Below are positions 41,100-43,805 of a stretch of 43,805 bases of DNA, piece after piece. The stretch is from Candidatus Eremiobacterota bacterium (lineage in GTDB: Bacteria; Vulcanimicrobiota; Vulcanimicrobiia; Vulcanimicrobiales; Vulcanimicrobiaceae), in contig JAFAKB010000069.1 in assembly GCA_019235885.1 (NCBI GenBank), forward strand, positions 1 to 43,805, written 5' to 3'. The translations under genes were made by a program, and so were the position numbers. Under the pieces are notes generated by a model. It was not told the origin of the DNA. It ran no database searches and was given only the letters and a program-made list of their open reading frames with translations. Numbering within the stretch: the first letter of the stretch is position 1; each line of letters begins with the position of its first letter.

Positions 41100-43179
41100 G
41101 GGTCAACTCCTTGGTGTCCGATTGCGTGGCGATCGCGCCACCCTTGGGTGCGTTGTCATCCTGAGCCTGTCGAAGGACAGCCTCGTTCTCGGCGTACCAC
41201 ATCGGGCCGCCGTGATGCGGCGGGAAGCCATAACCGTAGATCCAGACGATGTCGACGTCGCCCGGCCGCAGCGCGATCCCGCTGCGCACCAGCTCCGCGC
41301 CGCTCTCGGCGAGCGCGCGCGTGCAGCGCGCGATGATCTCTTCATCCGACACCTGCGGGTTCTGCGGGATCCCCGCTTCCGTCGCAAGCTGCGCGATGAG
41401 CTGCTCGACCTCGGGGTCCGGGATCGGCTGGCGGCCCTTGCCGACCGCTTTGTCGTACTTGAAGAAACCCTTGCCGCTCTTTTGGCCCAGACGGCCTTGC
41501 TCGACGAGCTTCGCGATGATCGGAATGCGTCCCAGCGCCTGCCCCTGCTGTGACTGCGAGATGAAGTGGTAGACGTCCAGCCCCGACAGATCGGCGACCG
41601 CGAACGGTCCCATCGCGAAACCGAACTTGTTTTTGATGACGTCGTCGATGCGCGCCGGGCTGACGCCCTCTTCCGCGAGCTGCACCGCTTGCGCTTCGTA
41701 CTCGAAGAGCATCCGGTTGCCGATGAAGCCGAACGCGTTCCCCGAGACGACCGCGACCTTGCGCAGCTTCTTGCCGAGCGCGATCCCGGTGGTCAGCGTC
41801 TGCGGCGAAGTCTCCTTGCCGCGCACGATCTCCAGCAGCTTCATGATGTTCGCCGGGGCGAAGAAGTGCAGGCCTAGCACTTTGTCCGGGCGCTTCGTCG
41901 CCGAGGCGATCTCGTCGATGTCGAGCGTCGAGGTGTTCGAAGCGAGGATGCATTCGGGCTTCGTCGCCGCGTCGAGCTTGGCGAAGACCTCCTTCTTCAC
42001 CGGCATCGACTCGAAGACGGCTTCGACGACCAGGTCGACGTCGCTCAGCTCTTCGTAGTCCGTCTCCCACGAGATCGAGTTGGCCTTCGCCCACGCGTCC
42101 TCTTGCGTGAAGCGGCCTTTGCCGACGTTGTAGGTGAACGTCCCGAAGACCGTCTCGCGCGACTTCTCGACCGCGGCGTCGTTGGTCTCGATGATCGTCA
42201 CCGGAATCCCGGCCTCGGCGAAGACGATCGCGATCCCGGTCCCCATCGTCCCGGCGCCGATCACGGCGGCCTGCTTGATGTCGAGCGGCTCGGTCTTCGG
42301 CAGCCCGGGGACTTTCGAAAGCTCGCGCTCGGCGAAGAAGACGTGGCGCAGCGCCGCCGACGGCTTCGACTGCACCAGCTCCAGGAACAGGCGCAGCTCG
42401 CGCGCCCAGCCGCGCTCGAACGGCAGCTCGATCGCGGCCTGCACCGCGTCGATCAGCTTGTGCGCGGCGTAGCCGCCGTTCTCTTCGGGCGGCACCATCA
42501 TGTGCGCTTGCGCGACGACGAACGGCGTCGCGAACAGGCCCAGGTTCGCCACGCCGAGCTCCGCCTTCATCTGCGAGATGCGGCGCTTCGGCTTGCCGGC
42601 GTACTTCTTCGCCGCCGCGAGCACATCGCCGTCGACGACCTCGTCGAGAATTTTCTTGGCCACCGCGTCGGGCGCTTTGACCATCTCGCCCTTGAGCATC
42701 ATCTGCAGCGCGTCGTTCGCGCCGATCAGGCGCGGCAGCCGCTGCGTCCCGCCGGCGCCCGGCAGCAACCCCAGCTTGATTTCGGGCAATCCCACGCGCG
42801 ACTTGGCGCTCGCGACGCGGTAGTCGCACGCGAGCGACAGCTCGAAGCCGCCGCCGAGCGCGTTCCCGTCGATCGCCGCGACGAACGTCTTGTCGCTGCG
42901 CTCGATCGTCTCGATGACGTCGCGGACGGTCTTCTGCCCGTCCGGCGGGGTCGAGAAGTCGTTCACGTCGGCGCCGCCGCTGAACATGCCGTTCGCGCCG
43001 GTGAAGATCACCGTGGTCACGGCCGGGTCGTTCACCGCCGCGTCGAGCAGCGGGACCAGCTCGCCGCACAGCGCGTAGCCGAGCGCGTTGACGGGCGGGT
43101 TGTCGAGCGTGACGAGGCGGATGCCGTCGCCGGCGTCCGCGATTCGCACGCGGTGCGTGTCGTTGGTTGTGGTCGTCAT
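41092..43179 (-). CDS. fadJ: 3-hydroxyacyl-CoA dehydrogenase / enoyl-CoA hydratase fusion (FadB/FadJ-like)
   Basis: A 695-residue bifunctional beta-oxidation enzyme. The N-terminal crotonase domain (~1-190) has [16 protein letters not shown] for the oxyanion hole and [15 protein letters not shown] with the catalytic glutamate. The dehydrogenase part (~305-600) has [21 protein letters not shown] for NAD and [14 protein letters not shown] with the catalytic histidine; the second C-terminal domain contains [16 protein letters not shown]. The last ~30 residues ([15 protein letters not shown] onward) are not family sequence and coincide with an inserted repeat. FadB or FadJ cannot be separated. 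Confidence 0.92.
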   Translation of the reverse strand: MTTTTNDTHRVRIADAGDGIRLVTLDNPPVNALGYALCGELVPLLDAAVNDPAVTTVIFTGANGMFSGGADVNDFSTPPDGQKTVRDVIETIERSDKTFVAAIDGNALGGGFELSLACDYRVASAKSRVGLPEIKLGLLPGAGGTQRLPRLIGANDALQMMLKGEMVKAPDAVAKKILDEVVDGDVLAAAKKYAGKPKRRISQMKAELGVANLGLFATPFVVAQAHMMVPPEENGGYAAHKLIDAVQAAIELPFERGWARELRLFLELVQSKPSAALRHVFFAERELSKVPGLPKTEPLDIKQAAVIGAGTMGTGIAIVFAEAGIPVTIIETNDAAVEKSRETVFGTFTYNVGKGRFTQEDAWAKANSISWETDYEELSDVDLVVEAVFESMPVKKEVFAKLDAATKPECILASNTSTLDIDEIASATKRPDKVLGLHFFAPANIMKLLEIVRGKETSPQTLTTGIALGKKLRKVAVVSGNAFGFIGNRMLFEYEAQAVQLAEEGVSPARIDDVIKNKFGFAMGPFAVADLSGLDVYHFISQSQQGQALGRIPIIAKLVEQGRLGQKSGKGFFKYDKAVGKGRQPIPDPEVEQLIAQLATEAGIPQNPQVSDEEIIARCTRALAESGAELVRSGIALRPGDVDIVWIYGYGFPPHHGGPMWYAENEAVLRQAQDDNAPKGGAIATQSDTKELTHA
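41155..41178. repeat. dispersed genomic repeat inserted in the fadJ 3' end
   Basis: The sequence CCTGAGCCTGTCGAAGGA, with GTCAT before it, is, from memory, the core of a short repeat scattered through many bacterial genomes. It is recognisable by its translations LSLSKD, FDRLRM and LRQAQDD. Here it is read through in frame as LRQAQDD. Only one copy is present in this window. Confidence 0.6.
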
Positions 43180-43210
43180 GGTCTTTCTTTTTGAATCGTG
43201 CTGATGCGAG

Positions 43211-43805
43211 CTACGCGGTGGCGAGCGCCCGGCGCTCGACCTCGAACATCTCGTCGGCGCCCGCCATCACGTCGCCGGAGCCTTCGGTGATCTGCTTCTT
43301 CAGCCAGGCGGCCTGCGAGAGAACGTTGTGGGCGTAGAACGTCGCGGTTCGAATCTTCGCGGCGTAGAACGGGTCGTTGTCGCCCGCCGCGAGCTTCTCG
43401 GCGGCGATCTTCGCGCCACGGAAGAGCTGCCAGCCGCCCGCGACGACCCCGAAGAAGTTCAGGAACGGCACGGAGTTCGCGAACGCCTTGTGCAGGTCGC
43501 CCATCGCGCTCATGCCGATCCACTGCGCCGTGTCGCCGAGCGCCTTGGTCGCCTCGGCGAGCGGCTGCGCGAGCGCCTTGACCTCGGGGTTCTCCGACTC
43601 GCCCAGCTCCTTGGCGAACGCGCCGATCTGCTTGAGCACCTTCGTGGCCGAGGCGCCCATGTCGCGAATCAGCTTGCGGCCGATGAGGTCGAGCGCCTGA
43701 ATCCCGGTCGTGCCTTCGTAAATCGTGATGATGCGGACGTCGCGATACTGCTGGGCGATCCCGGTCTCTTCGATGTACCCCATGCCGCCGAAGACTTGAA
43801 GCGCG
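43211..43805 (-). CDS. acyl-CoA dehydrogenase, C-terminal part (truncated by window edge)
   Basis: The last ~198 residues of an acyl-CoA dehydrogenase, which introduces the first double bond in beta-oxidation. The frame continues beyond 43805 (ALQVFGGMGYIEETG at the edge). GGMGYIEETGIAQQYRDVRI and IYEGTTGIQALDLIGRKL are family signatures (FAD/flavin-binding C-terminal helix bundle). The ~150 residues after that form the C-terminal extension typical of the AcdA/FadE5-type enzymes. It is the first visible gene of the operon with fadJ and the thiolase, 31 bases before fadJ. Confidence 0.9.
   Translation of the reverse strand, partial: ALQVFGGMGYIEETGIAQQYRDVRIITIYEGTTGIQALDLIGRKLIRDMGASATKVLKQIGAFAKELGESENPEVKALAQPLAEATKALGDTAQWIGMSAMGDLHKAFANSVPFLNFFGVVAGGWQLFRGAKIAAEKLAAGDNDPFYAAKIRTATFYAHNVLSQAAWLKKQITEGSGDVMAGADEMFEVERRALATA

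Overview
This is a gene-dense, very GC-rich window with strong G/C third-position bias and many ATGA stop/start overlaps. Lipoproteins with a lipobox, a futalosine-type menaquinone pathway, a YtpB-like terpene cyclase and streptogramin-lyase-like propeller lipoproteins suggest a deep-branching soil-type bacterium. Candidatus Eremiobacterota (WPS-2) is my best guess, but this is an inference: there is no rRNA or other phylogenetic marker here. I saw no tRNA, rRNA or CRISPR array.

Left part (1-15.8 kb), metabolic core. A truncated acyl-CoA ligase opens the window. It is followed on the minus strand by a Lys/Gly/Ala-rich histone-H1-like protein and a two-gene lipoprotein operon (propeller protein plus Pro-Thr-repeat protein) that ends in a clear intrinsic terminator. 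A plus-strand operon then encodes a 2-oxoacid dehydrogenase complex (E1 alpha, E1 beta, E2; no E3 here), translationally coupled to a secreted protein with two retropepsin-like aspartic protease modules. Next come a GrpB/DUF4438 pair (minus), QueD, a glycine-zipper protein, QueE, an Mpo1-like membrane protein, and the menaquinone enzymes MqnB and MqnD with a NamZ-like muramidase.

Small defence-like island (15.8-16.8 kb). A compositionally distinct segment holds an Abi-family HEPN protein. Divergent from it is a near-consensus promoter (TTGACA, 17 bp, TAAAAT) that would transcribe a short structured RNA with a GAAA tetraloop, a GC-rich closing stem and a U-tract. Diverged 57-bp direct repeats of the namZ 3' end bracket the segment. 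An HEPN toxin paired with a non-coding RNA, as reported for AbiF, is the most exciting candidate system in the window.

Middle part (16.8-30.2 kb). This holds a PilZ protein with a four-helix membrane protein, glycolate oxidase GlcD/GlcE followed by a DUF2600 terpene cyclase, an M28 carboxypeptidase, Xaa-Pro aminopeptidase, an SGNH hydrolase, an acyltransferase-3, a TIGR01777 epimerase and a second acyl-CoA ligase.

Mobile and conflict region (30.2-38.2 kb). A decayed Uma2 gene is followed by a complete 1199-bp IS3-family element with 4-bp target duplication and an A-AAA-AAC frameshift site. Then, on the minus strand, comes a 1.7-kb-codon RHS protein whose C-terminal tip looks like a permuted papain-like toxin. 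It is translationally coupled to a four-helix membrane protein that is the candidate immunity gene. More Uma2 debris lies upstream of the RHS gene.

Right end (38.3-43.8 kb). A secreted protein of unknown function has an excellent promoter. It converges on a minus-strand fatty-acid beta-oxidation operon of acyl-CoA dehydrogenase (truncated by the window edge), FadB/J-like protein and thiolase. With the two acyl-CoA ligases this makes fatty-acid activation and degradation a recurring theme.
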